NCBI GenBank assembly: GCA_900016675.1
Contig: LN483070.1
Coordinates: forward strand, 248,001 to 312,000
Direction of reading: 5' to 3'
Length of the DNA: 64,000 bases
Source: Arthrobacter saudimassiliensis
Lineage (GTDB): Bacteria > Actinomycetota > Actinomycetes > Actinomycetales > Micrococcaceae
Positions 35,758 to 43,987 of the stretch are shown piece after piece. A program made the position numbers and the translations under genes. Below the pieces are notes generated by a model, which saw nothing but the letters and a program-made list of their open reading frames with translations, did not search any database and was not told the DNA's origin. Numbering within the stretch: the first letter of the stretch is position 1; every line of letters begins with the position of its first letter.

Positions 35758-36615
35758 ATGCAGAACGACGAAGCCGGCGGGGTGGTGACATACGAGGTGC
35801 GCGGCTCCGTCGCCGTCGTCCGCCTCAACCGCCCGCAGTACCGCAACGCGCAGAATTCGAAGGTCACCTACGCCCTGGATGCCGCGTTCACCCGCGCCGT
35901 CAACGACGACGCCGTCAAGGTGATCGTGCTCGCGGGCAACGGAAAGCACTTCTCGGCCGGCCACGACATCGGCTCCCCCGAGCGGGACGCCGATCAGAGC
36001 TTCGAACGCCGGGCGGTGATCTGGTGGGACCACGTCGGTACCGAGGGCGTGGACTCCCGGTTCGCCCGCGAATCCGAGGTCTACCTGGGCATGTGCCGGC
36101 GCTGGCGGGAGATCCCCAAGCCCATGATCGCCATGGTGCAGGGCGCCTGCATTGCCGGCGGCCTGATGCTGGCCTGGTCCTGCGACTTCATCGTCGCCGC
36201 CGACGACGCGTTCTTCTCCGATCCCGTGGTGCGCATGGGCATCCCGGGCGTGGAGTACTTCGCCCACCCGTGGGTGATGAACCCGCGCGCGGCCAAGGAG
36301 TTCCTCTTCACCGGCGACCGCTTCACCGCCGGCCGCGCCCGCGAGCTGGGCATGGTCAACCACGTGGTTCCGGCCGCCGAGCTGGAGGACACCGTGATGG
36401 CGATGGCCGAGCGGATCAGCGCGATGCCCCGGCTGGGGCTGGCCCTGGCCAAGAAGGCCGTCAACCAGGCCGAGGACCTGCAGGGCATGCGCGCCGGCAT
36501 GGACTCGGTCTTCGGGCTGCACCACGCGGCCCACGCGCACAACGCGGAGGTCGGCGTCGACTCGCTGGCCGGAATGGGAGTAAAGAGCATGCGGAACGCG
36601 GCGGTGCAGTCATGA
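35758..36615 (+). CDS. enoyl-CoA hydratase (crotonase family)
   Basis: A 285-residue crotonase from ATG 35758, preceded by AGAGAGGAA. Visible motifs are LNRPQYRNAQN, LAGNGKHFSAGHDIG (oxyanion strand), MVQGACIAGGLMLA (second oxyanion loop) and the C-terminal helix region KKAVNQAEDLQG. The glutamates expected in hydratases are not clearly placed (DPVVRMGIPGVEY replaces the usual E-x-xLG-xxP), so the reaction may not be hydration. It starts the echA-fadE31-fadE32/33-like operon with an ATGA overlap to fadE31. It probably acts late in the pathway on the opened chain. Confidence 0.85.
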   Translation: MQNDEAGGVVTYEVRGSVAVVRLNRPQYRNAQNSKVTYALDAAFTRAVNDDAVKVIVLAGNGKHFSAGHDIGSPERDADQSFERRAVIWWDHVGTEGVDSRFARESEVYLGMCRRWREIPKPMIAMVQGACIAGGLMLAWSCDFIVAADDAFFSDPVVRMGIPGVEYFAHPWVMNPRAAKEFLFTGDRFTAGRARELGMVNHVVPAAELEDTVMAMAERISAMPRLGLALAKKAVNQAEDLQGMRAGMDSVFGLHHAAHAHNAEVGVDSLAGMGVKSMRNAAVQS

Positions 36616-37805
36616 ACGGCGACGCGATGAACCTTGACCTGACCGGGGAGCAGCAGGCCTTCGCCGCCGAGGCGCGGGCCTGGCTGGCCGCCCATGTGCC
36701 GGCGCAGCCGCTGCCGTCCATGGACACCGCCGAGGGCTTCGCCGCGCACCGCGAGTGGGAGGCCGAGCTGGCCCGCGGCGGCTGGTCGGTGGTGTCCTGG
36801 CCCGAGGAGTTCGGCGGCCGGGGCGCGGGCCTGATCGAGTGGGTCCTGTTCGAGGAGGAGTACTACCGCGCCGGGGCGCCCACCCGGGTGGCCCAGAACG
36901 GCATCTCGCTGCTGGCGCCCATCCTCTTTGAGCACGGCACCGACGACCAGCGCCGGCGCTACCTGAAGGACATGACCGACGGCTCGCTGATCTGGGCGCA
37001 GGCCTGGTCGGAGCCCGGGGCGGGCAGCGACCTGGCCGCCATCCGCAGCACCGCCAGGCGCGACGACGAGCGCGGAGGCTGGCTGCTGAGCGGCCAGAAG
37101 ACCTGGAGCTCGCGGGCGGTGTGGGCGGACCGCGGGTTCGGCCTGTTCCGCACGGATCCGGAGGCGCAGCGGCACCGCGGGCTGACCTACTTCCTCTTTC
37201 CGATGGACGCCCCGGGCCTGAGCATCCGGCCCATCACCCAGCTGGACGGATCCACCGGCTTCGCCGAGCTGTTCTTCGACGACGTCTTCGTGCCCGACGC
37301 CGACGTCCTGGGCGCCCCGGGCGACGGCTGGCGGGTGGCCATGAGCACGGCCGGCAACGAGCGCGGCCTGTCGCTGCGCTCCCCCGGCCGCTTCTGCGCG
37401 GCCGCCGACCGGCTGATGAACCTCTGGGGCACCCTGCCGGACCCGGATCCGGCCGCCCGCGACGCCGTCGTCGACGCCTGGATCAAGGCGGAGGCCTACC
37501 GGCTCTACACCTGGGGCACGGTGGGCACCATGCAGGACGGCGGCGACATCGGCGCCGAAGGCAGCGTCAACAAGGTGTTCTGGTCCGAGCTGGACATCGC
37601 CCTGCACGAAACGGCGCTGTCCCTGCTCGGCCCGGACGCGGAGCTGCGCGGCGCCCCCGCCGCCGGCGACGGCCGCTGGGCGGAGGACTACCTGTTCGCC
37701 GTGGCCGGGCCCATCTATGCCGGCACCAATGAAATCCAGCGCAACATCATCGCAGAACGGCTGCTCGGTCTCCCCCGCGGCGGCGATGCCAGGAGGAAGC
37801 CATGA
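36612..37805 (+). CDS. fadE31: FadE31-type acyl-CoA dehydrogenase
   Basis: A 397-residue acyl-CoA dehydrogenase from ATG 36612. It tracks mycobacterial FadE31: FGGRGAGLIEWVLFEEEYYRAGAPTR-type block (residues about 70-95), AWSEPGAGSDLAAIRS, KTWSSRAVWADRGFGLF, AMSTAGNERGLSLRSPGRF and IYAGTNEIQRNIIAERLLGLP. Overlaps both neighbours by four bases. In mycobacteria FadE31, FadE32 and FadE33 form heteromeric alpha2beta2-type enzymes; the neighbouring two genes supply the partner type of subunit here. Confidence 0.9.
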   Translation: MNGDAMNLDLTGEQQAFAAEARAWLAAHVPAQPLPSMDTAEGFAAHREWEAELARGGWSVVSWPEEFGGRGAGLIEWVLFEEEYYRAGAPTRVAQNGISLLAPILFEHGTDDQRRRYLKDMTDGSLIWAQAWSEPGAGSDLAAIRSTARRDDERGGWLLSGQKTWSSRAVWADRGFGLFRTDPEAQRHRGLTYFLFPMDAPGLSIRPITQLDGSTGFAELFFDDVFVPDADVLGAPGDGWRVAMSTAGNERGLSLRSPGRFCAAADRLMNLWGTLPDPDPAARDAVVDAWIKAEAYRLYTWGTVGTMQDGGDIGAEGSVNKVFWSELDIALHETALSLLGPDAELRGAPAAGDGRWAEDYLFAVAGPIYAGTNEIQRNIIAERLLGLPRGGDARRKP

Positions 37806-38770
37806 AATTCGTGCTCAGTGAAGAGCAGCATTCGCTGGCCGAGGCCATCGACGAAATCGTCGAGAGCGCGGGCGGCACCAAGATCGCCCGGACCTGGGCC
37901 GACGGCGATCCGGCACTCGGGCGCGCCCTGTGGGCCCAGCTGGCCGAACTCGGCCTGTTCGGGCTCTGCGTGGCCGAGGACGACGGCGGCCTGGGCGGCA
38001 CCGCGGTGGACCTCGCCGTCGCGTTCGAACGGCTGGGCTACCACGCCGTCCCCGGGCCCTACGTCGAATCGGCGGCGCTGCTGCCGGACCTGGTCGACGC
38101 CGAGGTGCGCGCCGGCCTGCTCGACGGCTCGATCATCGCCACGGCCGCTGTCCCCGGCGCCGCGCCCTACGCCCTCGACGCGGCCGCTGCCGACCGGAGC
38201 TTCCTGGTGGACACGGCATCCATCGCCCCCGCCGCGGCCGGTCCCGGCGTCACGTCCCTGGACCGCACCCGCACCCTCAGCCCGCTGACGGCGGCGGGCC
38301 CGGCAGCGGACCTCGACCCGGCCGTCCGGGCGCTGGCGGTGGACCGGGCCGCGCTGGCCTGTGCCGCCGTCCAGCTCGGCGCCGGCGAGCGGCTGCTGGC
38401 GGAGGCCGTGTCCTACGCGAAGATCCGCGAACAGTTCGGCCGGCCGGTGGGCGAGTACCAGGCCCTGAAGCACCAGCTGGCCAATGTCCGGATTGCCCTG
38501 ACCTTCGCCCGGCCGCTGATCTTCAACGCCGCCCTCGACCTGGGCGGGCCCGACGGCCCGCGCAGCGTCTCGGCGGCCAAGGTCGCGGCCACCGACGCGG
38601 CGGACCTCGCCGCCCGGGTCGGCCTGCAGGTCCACGGCGCCATCGGCTACACCGAGGAGCACGACCTGGGCCTCTGGTTCACCCGGGTCCGCGCCCTGGC
38701 CGGCGCCTGGGGCACCCCGCGGCAGCACCGGGACCGGCTGGCCTCCCTCCTCCTTCCTTCCACCCGCTGA
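37802..38770 (+). CDS. FadE32/FadE33-like acyl-CoA dehydrogenase subunit
   Basis: A 322-residue, shortened acyl-CoA dehydrogenase. It has the C-terminal helical domain (YAKIREQFGRPVGEYQALKHQLAN and VHGAIGYTEEHDLGLW) but a weak beta domain, typical of the non-catalytic or partner subunit in alpha2beta2 dehydrogenases. Length equals mycobacterial FadE32 and FadE33 (about 320). ATGA overlap with fadE31, 7 bases before the next fadE. It likely pairs with FadE31. Confidence 0.85.
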   Translation: MKFVLSEEQHSLAEAIDEIVESAGGTKIARTWADGDPALGRALWAQLAELGLFGLCVAEDDGGLGGTAVDLAVAFERLGYHAVPGPYVESAALLPDLVDAEVRAGLLDGSIIATAAVPGAAPYALDAAAADRSFLVDTASIAPAAAGPGVTSLDRTRTLSPLTAAGPAADLDPAVRALAVDRAALACAAVQLGAGERLLAEAVSYAKIREQFGRPVGEYQALKHQLANVRIALTFARPLIFNAALDLGGPDGPRSVSAAKVAATDAADLAARVGLQVHGAIGYTEEHDLGLWFTRVRALAGAWGTPRQHRDRLASLLLPSTR

Positions 38771-38777
38771 GGACACC

Positions 38778-39890
38778 ATGGACTTCTCCCTGACCGAAGA
38801 GCAGAACGAACTCGTCAAGATGCTCCGGGCGGTCTTGGACCGCCATGCGACCTCCGCCGCGGTGCGCGACGCCGCAGCCTCCGAGACCGGCTACGACGCG
38901 GACCTGTGGCGTGTCCTGGCCGAAGAGATCGGCGCCGCGTCGCTGGCCATCCCGGAGGAGTACGGCGGCGCCGGCTTCACCTGGTTCGAGACCGGGCTGG
39001 TCCTGGAGGCTCTGGGCTACTCGCTCGCTCCGACGCCGCTGCTCGCCTCCGCCGTGCTCGGCGCCGCCGCGGTACTGCACGCCGACGACGAGGCGGACCG
39101 GGAGCGGCTGCTGCCGGGCATCGCCGAAGGCTCCACCATCGCCACCCTGGCCTGGGCCGACGAACAGGGCCGCTGGCGCACCGACGGATCCGGCCTGACC
39201 GCCGTCGAAGGTTCCGGGTGGACCCTGGACGGCACCGCCACCCTGGTGCTCGACGGGGCCGGCGCGGACACCATCCTGGCCGTCGCCTCCACACCTGCCG
39301 GCGTCGGCCTGTTCGAGGTGCTCGACACCGGGGCCGTCGAACCGGCGGAGACCCCGGCGATGGATACGACGCTGCGGGTGGCCACGCTGACGTTCCGCAA
39401 GGTCGCCGCCCGCCCGCTGGTGCTGGACGCCCGCGCCGCGCTGGAGGAGATCCGGGACATCGCCCTGGTGGCTGTCAGCTGCCTGCAGGTGGGCACCGCC
39501 CAGCGCGGGCTCGACATGACGGTGGAATACGCCGGGCAGCGGGTGCAGTTCGGCCGCCCGATCGGCTCCTTCCAGGCCCTGAAGCACCGGATGGCCGACA
39601 TGCTCGTGCAGGTGGAGACGGCCCGCACGGCGGCCTGGGCCGCCGCCTGGTCCGCCGGCACCGGCGCGGCCGACCTGCCGGAGCGGGCGGCGATGGCCAA
39701 GGCCTGGTGCTCGGACGCGCTGGAGAAGGTGGCCTCGGAGACCGTGCAGCTGCACGGCGGCATTGCCATCACCTGGGAACATGACGCTCAGCTGGTGTTC
39801 AAGCGGGCCCACGCCACGGGAGAACTCTTCGGGCCGGCCCGGGAGCACCGCCGCCGGCTCCAGTCCATGCTGGGCCTGGTTCCGGCCTGA
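38778..39890 (+). CDS. acyl-CoA dehydrogenase subunit, FadE32/FadE33-like
   Basis: A 370-residue acyl-CoA dehydrogenase from ATG 38778 with GAGGACACC upstream. Visible motifs are IPEEYGGAGFTWFETGLVLEALGY, YAGQRVQFGRPIGSFQALKHRMAD, and ETVQLHGGIAITWEHDAQLVFKRA. The beta domain lacks a clear W-x-TSG segment, again suggesting a partner subunit. Last gene of the four-gene echA-fadE31-fadE-fadE operon, followed by a hairpin at 39913. Confidence 0.86.
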   Translation: MDFSLTEEQNELVKMLRAVLDRHATSAAVRDAAASETGYDADLWRVLAEEIGAASLAIPEEYGGAGFTWFETGLVLEALGYSLAPTPLLASAVLGAAAVLHADDEADRERLLPGIAEGSTIATLAWADEQGRWRTDGSGLTAVEGSGWTLDGTATLVLDGAGADTILAVASTPAGVGLFEVLDTGAVEPAETPAMDTTLRVATLTFRKVAARPLVLDARAALEEIRDIALVAVSCLQVGTAQRGLDMTVEYAGQRVQFGRPIGSFQALKHRMADMLVQVETARTAAWAAAWSAGTGAADLPERAAMAKAWCSDALEKVASETVQLHGGIAITWEHDAQLVFKRAHATGELFGPAREHRRRLQSMLGLVPA

Positions 39891-39912
39891 GCCTGCGCAC
39901 CGGGCAACGCAG

Positions 39913-39956
39913 CGCCGCCGCCTGTCCTGCCGATCAAGGCAGGGCAGGCGGCGGCG
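39913..39956. terminator. hairpin between convergent fadE and SDR operons
   Basis: A 19-bp stem (39913-39931 with 39938-39956), one G-U position, six-base loop. It begins 22 bases after the fadE stop and lies before the end of the convergent SDR gene at 39991. No long T-run, but stem stability is high. Confidence 0.7.
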
Positions 39957-39990
39957 TTGGCAGGGCAGTGGAACCGCAGTCCACACAGCG

Positions 39991-40737
39991 TCAGGCGGTG
40001 GCTCCGCCGTCCACCACGAAGTCCTGTCCGGTGCAGTAGGCGGCCGCGTCGCTGGCCAGGAAGGCCACCATATTGGAGATCTCCTCCGGCCGGCCCGCCC
40101 GCGGCACCGGAATCCCGGCAATGAAGCCGACGCCGGCCCGGGTCTCCTCACTGATCATCGGGGTATCGACGGCGCCGGGGCAGATGGTGTTCACGCGGAT
40201 GCCGTACTCTCCCAGTTCCCGGGCGGCGGAGCGGCTCGCGCCGCGCAGCCCCCACTTGGAGGAGGAGTAGGCCACGCGCTGCGCGTACCCTGCCAGGCCT
40301 GCCGTCGAGGAGATGTTGATGATGGACCCTCCGGCGTCCCGCATCGCGGGCAGCACCGCCTGCATCCCCAGCACCGGCCCGACGAGGTTGATGTCGATGA
40401 CCCGGCGCAGGGTCCGTTCATCCGTCTCTCCCAGCGGGGCCACCGGGGCCCAGCCCGCGTTGTTGACCAGCACATCCAGCCGCCCGAACTCGGCCAGCGT
40501 CCCCTCGACGACGCGCGCCCAGTCCTCCGCCGAGGCCACGTCATGGCCCCGTCCCGCCGCTCCGGTGCCGAGCGACGCGGCGAGCGCGGCCGCGCCGGCG
40601 GCGTCGACGTCGGTGAGCATCAGCCGGGCGCCCAGCCGGGAGAGCAGGGCGGCGTGGGCGCGGCCCTGCCCGCCGGCGGCACCGGTCACGAGCACGACCT
40701 TTCCGGTGAGGTCGACGAGCGGGGCCGCGGCGGTCAC
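39991..40737 (-). CDS. SDR, probable 3-alpha/20-beta-type hydroxysteroid dehydrogenase family
   Basis: A 248-residue classical SDR. GTG 40737 shares a GTGA overlap with the upstream SDR stop. The cofactor motif TGAAGGQGRAHA resembles the 3-alpha,20-beta-HSD subgroup, and the active site is Ser in NISSTAG with YSSSKWG. The C-terminus has the usual GQDFVVDGGAT. Second gene of a two-SDR operon divergent from ipdA2-ipdB2. Substrate could be a hydroxy group on ring C/D intermediates; this cannot be settled from the sequence. Confidence 0.85.
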   Translation of the reverse strand: MTAAAPLVDLTGKVVLVTGAAGGQGRAHAALLSRLGARLMLTDVDAAGAAALAASLGTGAAGRGHDVASAEDWARVVEGTLAEFGRLDVLVNNAGWAPVAPLGETDERTLRRVIDINLVGPVLGMQAVLPAMRDAGGSIINISSTAGLAGYAQRVAYSSSKWGLRGASRSAARELGEYGIRVNTICPGAVDTPMISEETRAGVGFIAGIPVPRAGRPEEISNMVAFLASDAAAYCTGQDFVVDGGATA

Positions 40738-41462
40738 TCCCCGACAGCCGTCCAGCCGCCGTCGACGGCTAGGCACTGCCCGGTGACGAAGGTGGCGTCG
40801 AGCAGCAGGAAGAGGATGGCCGTGGCGATCTCCTCCGGCTGGGCAAACCGGCCCATCGGCGTGCGCTTCTCCACTGCGGCGGTGTCGTAGCTGCCGCTGT
40901 CGATCACCGCCTGGACCATGGGCGTGAGCGTGTTGCCCGGAGCCACGGCGTTGACCCGGACCCCCAGGGAAGCCCACTCGACCGCCAGGTTCTGGGTCAG
41001 CTGCCGCACGGCGGCCTTGGCGACGCCGTAGTCCGCCTGCTTTTCCCAGCCGCCGAAGGCCGTGGCCGAGGAGACCGTGACGATCGAGGCCGGCCGGCCC
41101 TCCAGCCGCCGGACCACTTCCCGGCTGACGGCCAGCGCCCCCAGCACGTGGATGTCGAAGACCTTGCGGGCATGCTGCAGGTCGGCTTCCATCGCCGGCA
41201 CGAACAGGCCGCGGTTGCCGTGGCAGATCACCACGCCGGTCACGGTGCCCTGTTCCGCCTCGGCCTGCGCCACCGCATCCCGGACCGCGTCCTCATCCGA
41301 GGCGTCCACCTTGATGAAACCGACGCCGGCGGGCAGGGTTTCGCCCAGCGGGGGCTGCAGGTCGAAGATCGTCACCTGTTCCCCGCGGGCCAGGAGCGCC
41401 TCGACGACGGCGGCTCCGATGCCGCTGGCTCCGCCGGTGACGACTGTGTGTGTTGGGCTCAA
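40734..41462 (-). CDS. SDR family oxidoreductase
   Basis: A 242-residue SDR from ATG 41462 with the cofactor motif TGGASGIG, VDASD acidic loop, VSSATAFGG Ser, DYGVAKAA Y-x3-K and GQCLAVDGGW near the end. The NNAG motif is replaced by ICHGN, a common variant. First gene of the two-SDR operon. The regulon palindrome at 41542-41559 lies 80 bases upstream, between this start and ipdA2. Confidence 0.86.
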   Translation of the reverse strand: MSPTHTVVTGGASGIGAAVVEALLARGEQVTIFDLQPPLGETLPAGVGFIKVDASDEDAVRDAVAQAEAEQGTVTGVVICHGNRGLFVPAMEADLQHARKVFDIHVLGALAVSREVVRRLEGRPASIVTVSSATAFGGWEKQADYGVAKAAVRQLTQNLAVEWASLGVRVNAVAPGNTLTPMVQAVIDSGSYDTAAVEKRTPMGRFAQPEEIATAILFLLLDATFVTGQCLAVDGGWTAVGE

Positions 41463-41541
41463 TGTCTGGCTCCTTTGCCTTGTCCCTCCGGGCCCCGTCC
41501 GACCCGGAAACAGTGGGATTCGGGCCCATGCTAGCCTAGCG

Positions 41542-41559
41542 CCCTAACAAGCGCTAGGT
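41542..41559. promoter_or_regulatory. KstR2-like palindrome between SDR operon and ipdA2
   Basis: CCCTAACA-AG-CGCTAGGT fits the regulon consensus with half-site variation. It overlaps a perfect 8-bp inverted repeat, CCTAGCGC (41535-41542) and GCGCTAGG (41551-41558), in the 138-base space between the two divergent starts. Confidence 0.6.
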
Positions 41560-41600
41560 TTATTGGTAGTACTGCCGGGAGACATTGCAAAGGAGCACGC

Positions 41601-42467
41601 ATGCCCAACAAGAAGATCGGGCTCTCGGACGCCATAGCGTCCATCGAGTCCGGAATGACCATCGGCATCGGAGGGTGGGGATCCCGGCGCAAGCCGATGG
41701 CCGCCGTCCGCGAACTGCTGCGCAGCGACGTCAAGGACCTGACCGTCGTCGCCTTCGGCGGGCCCGACGTCGGCCTGCTCGTCGCTGCGGGCAAGGTCCG
41801 CAAGCTGATCTACGGGTTCGTGTCCCTGGACAGCATTCCGCTGGATCCGCTGTTCACGGCCGCCCGCGAGCGCGGCGAACTCGAAATCAACGAATACGAC
41901 GAGGGCATGTTCGTCACCGGGCTGCGCGCCGCGGCGTCGCGCCTGTCCTTCCTGCCCACCGTCGCCGGCCTCGGGTCGGACGTGCTGGCCGCGAACCCGC
42001 ACCTGAAGACCATCGCCTCGCCGTACTCCGACGACGAGTACGTGGCCGTGCCCGCGATTCCGCTGGACGTGGCCTTCATCCACGCCAACCGGGCCGACAG
42101 CGGCGGCAACGCCCAGTTCCTGGGCCCGGATCCGTACTTCGACGACCTGTTCGCGATGGCCGCCAAGCGCACCTTCGTCAGCACGGAGCGGATCGTGGAG
42201 ACCCGGGACCTGCTCAACCAGGGCTCGTTCCACACGCTGATGCTCAGCCGCATGTACGTCACCGGCGTCATCGAGACCCCGCGGGGCGCGCACTTCACTA
42301 CCTGCGAGCCGGACTACGGGCGGGACGAGCGCTTCCAGAAGCACTACGCCGCGTCCGCGAAGGACCCGGACACCTGGCGCGCCTTTGCCTCCGAGTTCCT
42401 CGACGGGGACGAGGCCGGCTATCTCGAGGCCGTGGACCGCTTCCACGCCGCCCAGGAGGTGAAGTGA
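41601..42467 (+). CDS. ipdA: IpdA-type hydrolase alpha subunit (copy 2)
   Basis: A 288-residue IpdA-like protein from ATG 41601, with AAAGGAG upstream. Same diagnostic segments as copy 1: GMTIGIGGWGSRRKPMA, AFGGPDVGLL, GFVSLDS, YDEGMF near residue 107, DPYFDDLFAMAA, AHFTTCEPDYGRDERFQKHYA. In parts it is closer to the mycobacterial protein (KVRKLIYGFVSLDS) than copy 1 is. It overlaps ipdB2 by one base (TGATG). It either backs up or specialises relative to 29743-30594. Confidence 0.88.
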   Translation: MPNKKIGLSDAIASIESGMTIGIGGWGSRRKPMAAVRELLRSDVKDLTVVAFGGPDVGLLVAAGKVRKLIYGFVSLDSIPLDPLFTAARERGELEINEYDEGMFVTGLRAAASRLSFLPTVAGLGSDVLAANPHLKTIASPYSDDEYVAVPAIPLDVAFIHANRADSGGNAQFLGPDPYFDDLFAMAAKRTFVSTERIVETRDLLNQGSFHTLMLSRMYVTGVIETPRGAHFTTCEPDYGRDERFQKHYAASAKDPDTWRAFASEFLDGDEAGYLEAVDRFHAAQEVK

Positions 42468-43225
42468 TGGCCGCCGACGTCACCCTGGCCGAAATCTGCG
42501 TTGCCGCCTGCTCGGACACCTACCGGGAGTCCGGCGAGATCCTGGCCCACGCCGTCGGGATCATTCCCACCATCGGCGCGCGGCTGGCCAAGCTCACGCA
42601 CTCCCCGGACCTGGTCCTCAGCGACGGCGAGGCGTTCATGATGAGCGAGCCGCCGCCCCTGGGCAAAACCGCGGCCGCCGGTGGGGTCATCGAGGGCTGG
42701 GCGCCGTTCCGCCGCATTTTCGACATCGTCGCCTCCGGCCGTCGGCAGAGCATGATGGGCGCCAGCCAGATCGACCGCTTCGGCAACCAGAACATCTCCC
42801 TCATCGGAGACTGGAACAAGCCCACCCGCCAGCTCATCGGCGTCCGCGGGGCGCCGGGGAACACCGCCAACCACCGGGTGGACTACTGGGTGGCCCGGCA
42901 CAGCCCCCGGCTCTTCGTCGAGGCCGTGGACATGGTCTCCGGCGTCGGCAATGACCGGGCCCGCGCCGCGGGACCCGCGCTGCGCCACCACCACCTGGGC
43001 GTGATCGTGACCAACCTGGCCGTGCTCGGCTACGACGACGACGGCGCCGTCACGGTGCTCTCCATCCACCCGGGCGTGGACCCGGCGGCGGTGGCCGAGA
43101 ACACCGGCTTCGCCCTCGACGTCGACGGCGCCCCGGCCACCCGCGTCCCCACGGAGGAGGAACTGCGCCTCATCCGCGAGGAGCTGGATCCGCGCGGGGC
43201 CAGGACCCGCGAAGTGCCGGACTGA
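42467..43225 (+). CDS. ipdB: IpdB-type hydrolase beta subunit (copy 2)
   Basis: A 252-residue IpdB-like protein from ATG 42467 with CAGGAGG eight bases upstream. Marks: AACSDTYRESGEILA, GIIPTIGARLAK, LSDGEAFMM, GASQIDRFGNQNISLIG, NTANHRVDYWVARHSPR, VTNLAVLGY. It completes a second ipdAB pair in its own two-gene operon. The stop is 15 bases from the convergent end of the TetR gene. Confidence 0.88.
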   Translation: MAADVTLAEICVAACSDTYRESGEILAHAVGIIPTIGARLAKLTHSPDLVLSDGEAFMMSEPPPLGKTAAAGGVIEGWAPFRRIFDIVASGRRQSMMGASQIDRFGNQNISLIGDWNKPTRQLIGVRGAPGNTANHRVDYWVARHSPRLFVEAVDMVSGVGNDRARAAGPALRHHHLGVIVTNLAVLGYDDDGAVTVLSIHPGVDPAAVAENTGFALDVDGAPATRVPTEEELRLIREELDPRGARTREVPD

Positions 43226-43239
43226 CCGGCACCCGCCGA

Positions 43240-43860
43240 TCAGTCCTGCAGGAGACCGGAATGGATCAGTTCGAGGAAGTGGCGGCCGGCGCTTTCAGCC
43301 GAGTGCCGGCCGCCGGGGCGGAACCAGCGCACCGAGGACCACATGCCGTCGCGGATGAAGCGGTAGGTCATCGCGGAGTCCAGGTCCGCGCGGAACACGC
43401 CCTCGCGCTGGCCGTCCTGGATCACGTTCTGCCAGATCGCCTCGATCTTCGCGCCCTCCTGGGCGACGAATTCGAAGCCGGGCAGCTTGGCCAGGAACGC
43501 GGCCTCGTTCTGGTAGATGCCGACGGCGTCGGGCTGCTGCTCGATGGTCCGGAACGCGGTGCGGACCAGCTCGTCGAACATGTGCAGCGCTCCGCCGCCC
43601 TTTTCGGCGATTTCCTCGCAGCGCTCACGCAGGCCGACCATGAAGGTCCGCAGGACCTCGTCGAGGATCGTCTCCTTGGAGGAGAAGTGGTGGTAGAGGC
43701 TGCCCGAGAGGATGCCGGCTTCGTCGGCGATGTCCCGCACCGTGGTCGCCGAGTACCCGCGCGTGGCGATCAGCCGGGCCGCGATGGCCAGCAGCTGCTC
43801 GCGGCGCCCGGAGCCCTGCTCGGCGCCTGCGGCGCGCTCCGTTTTCCTGCTCGTTGCCAT
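43240..43860 (-). CDS. kstR2: KstR2-like TetR-family repressor
   Basis: A 206-residue TetR regulator from ATG 43860 with CGGAGGAG upstream. The helix-turn-helix reads ATRGYSATTVRDIADEAGILSGSLYHHFSSKE, almost identical in pattern to mycobacterial KstR2, and the effector domain shares IYQNEA, YRFIRDGMW and SVRWFRPGG. KstR2 responds to HIP-CoA and represses the ring C/D genes. Here it sits in the middle of the block, divergent from fadD3, whose product makes that ligand. It is the likely reader of the 18-bp palindromes. Confidence 0.9.
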   Translation of the reverse strand: MATSRKTERAAGAEQGSGRREQLLAIAARLIATRGYSATTVRDIADEAGILSGSLYHHFSSKETILDEVLRTFMVGLRERCEEIAEKGGGALHMFDELVRTAFRTIEQQPDAVGIYQNEAAFLAKLPGFEFVAQEGAKIEAIWQNVIQDGQREGVFRADLDSAMTYRFIRDGMWSSVRWFRPGGRHSAESAGRHFLELIHSGLLQD

Positions 43861-43883
43861 TCGCTCTCCTCCGGTTTCAGTTG

Positions 43884-43901
43884 CCCAAGCGTATGCTCGA
43901 T
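43884..43901. promoter_or_regulatory. weak KstR2-like palindrome between kstR2 and fadD3
   Basis: CCCAAGCG-TA-TGCTCGAT matches 12 of the 16 consensus half-site positions. It lies in the divergent space upstream of both the regulator and fadD3, where an autoregulatory site would be expected. Confidence 0.45.
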
Positions 43902-43987
43902 TATCCCGCATCCGCCGCCCCGGCCGCGCCCGCCGCGCCACGGCCCGCCCGCTGTTCCACCTTCCGCCCTGAAAGGATCCACCCCTG

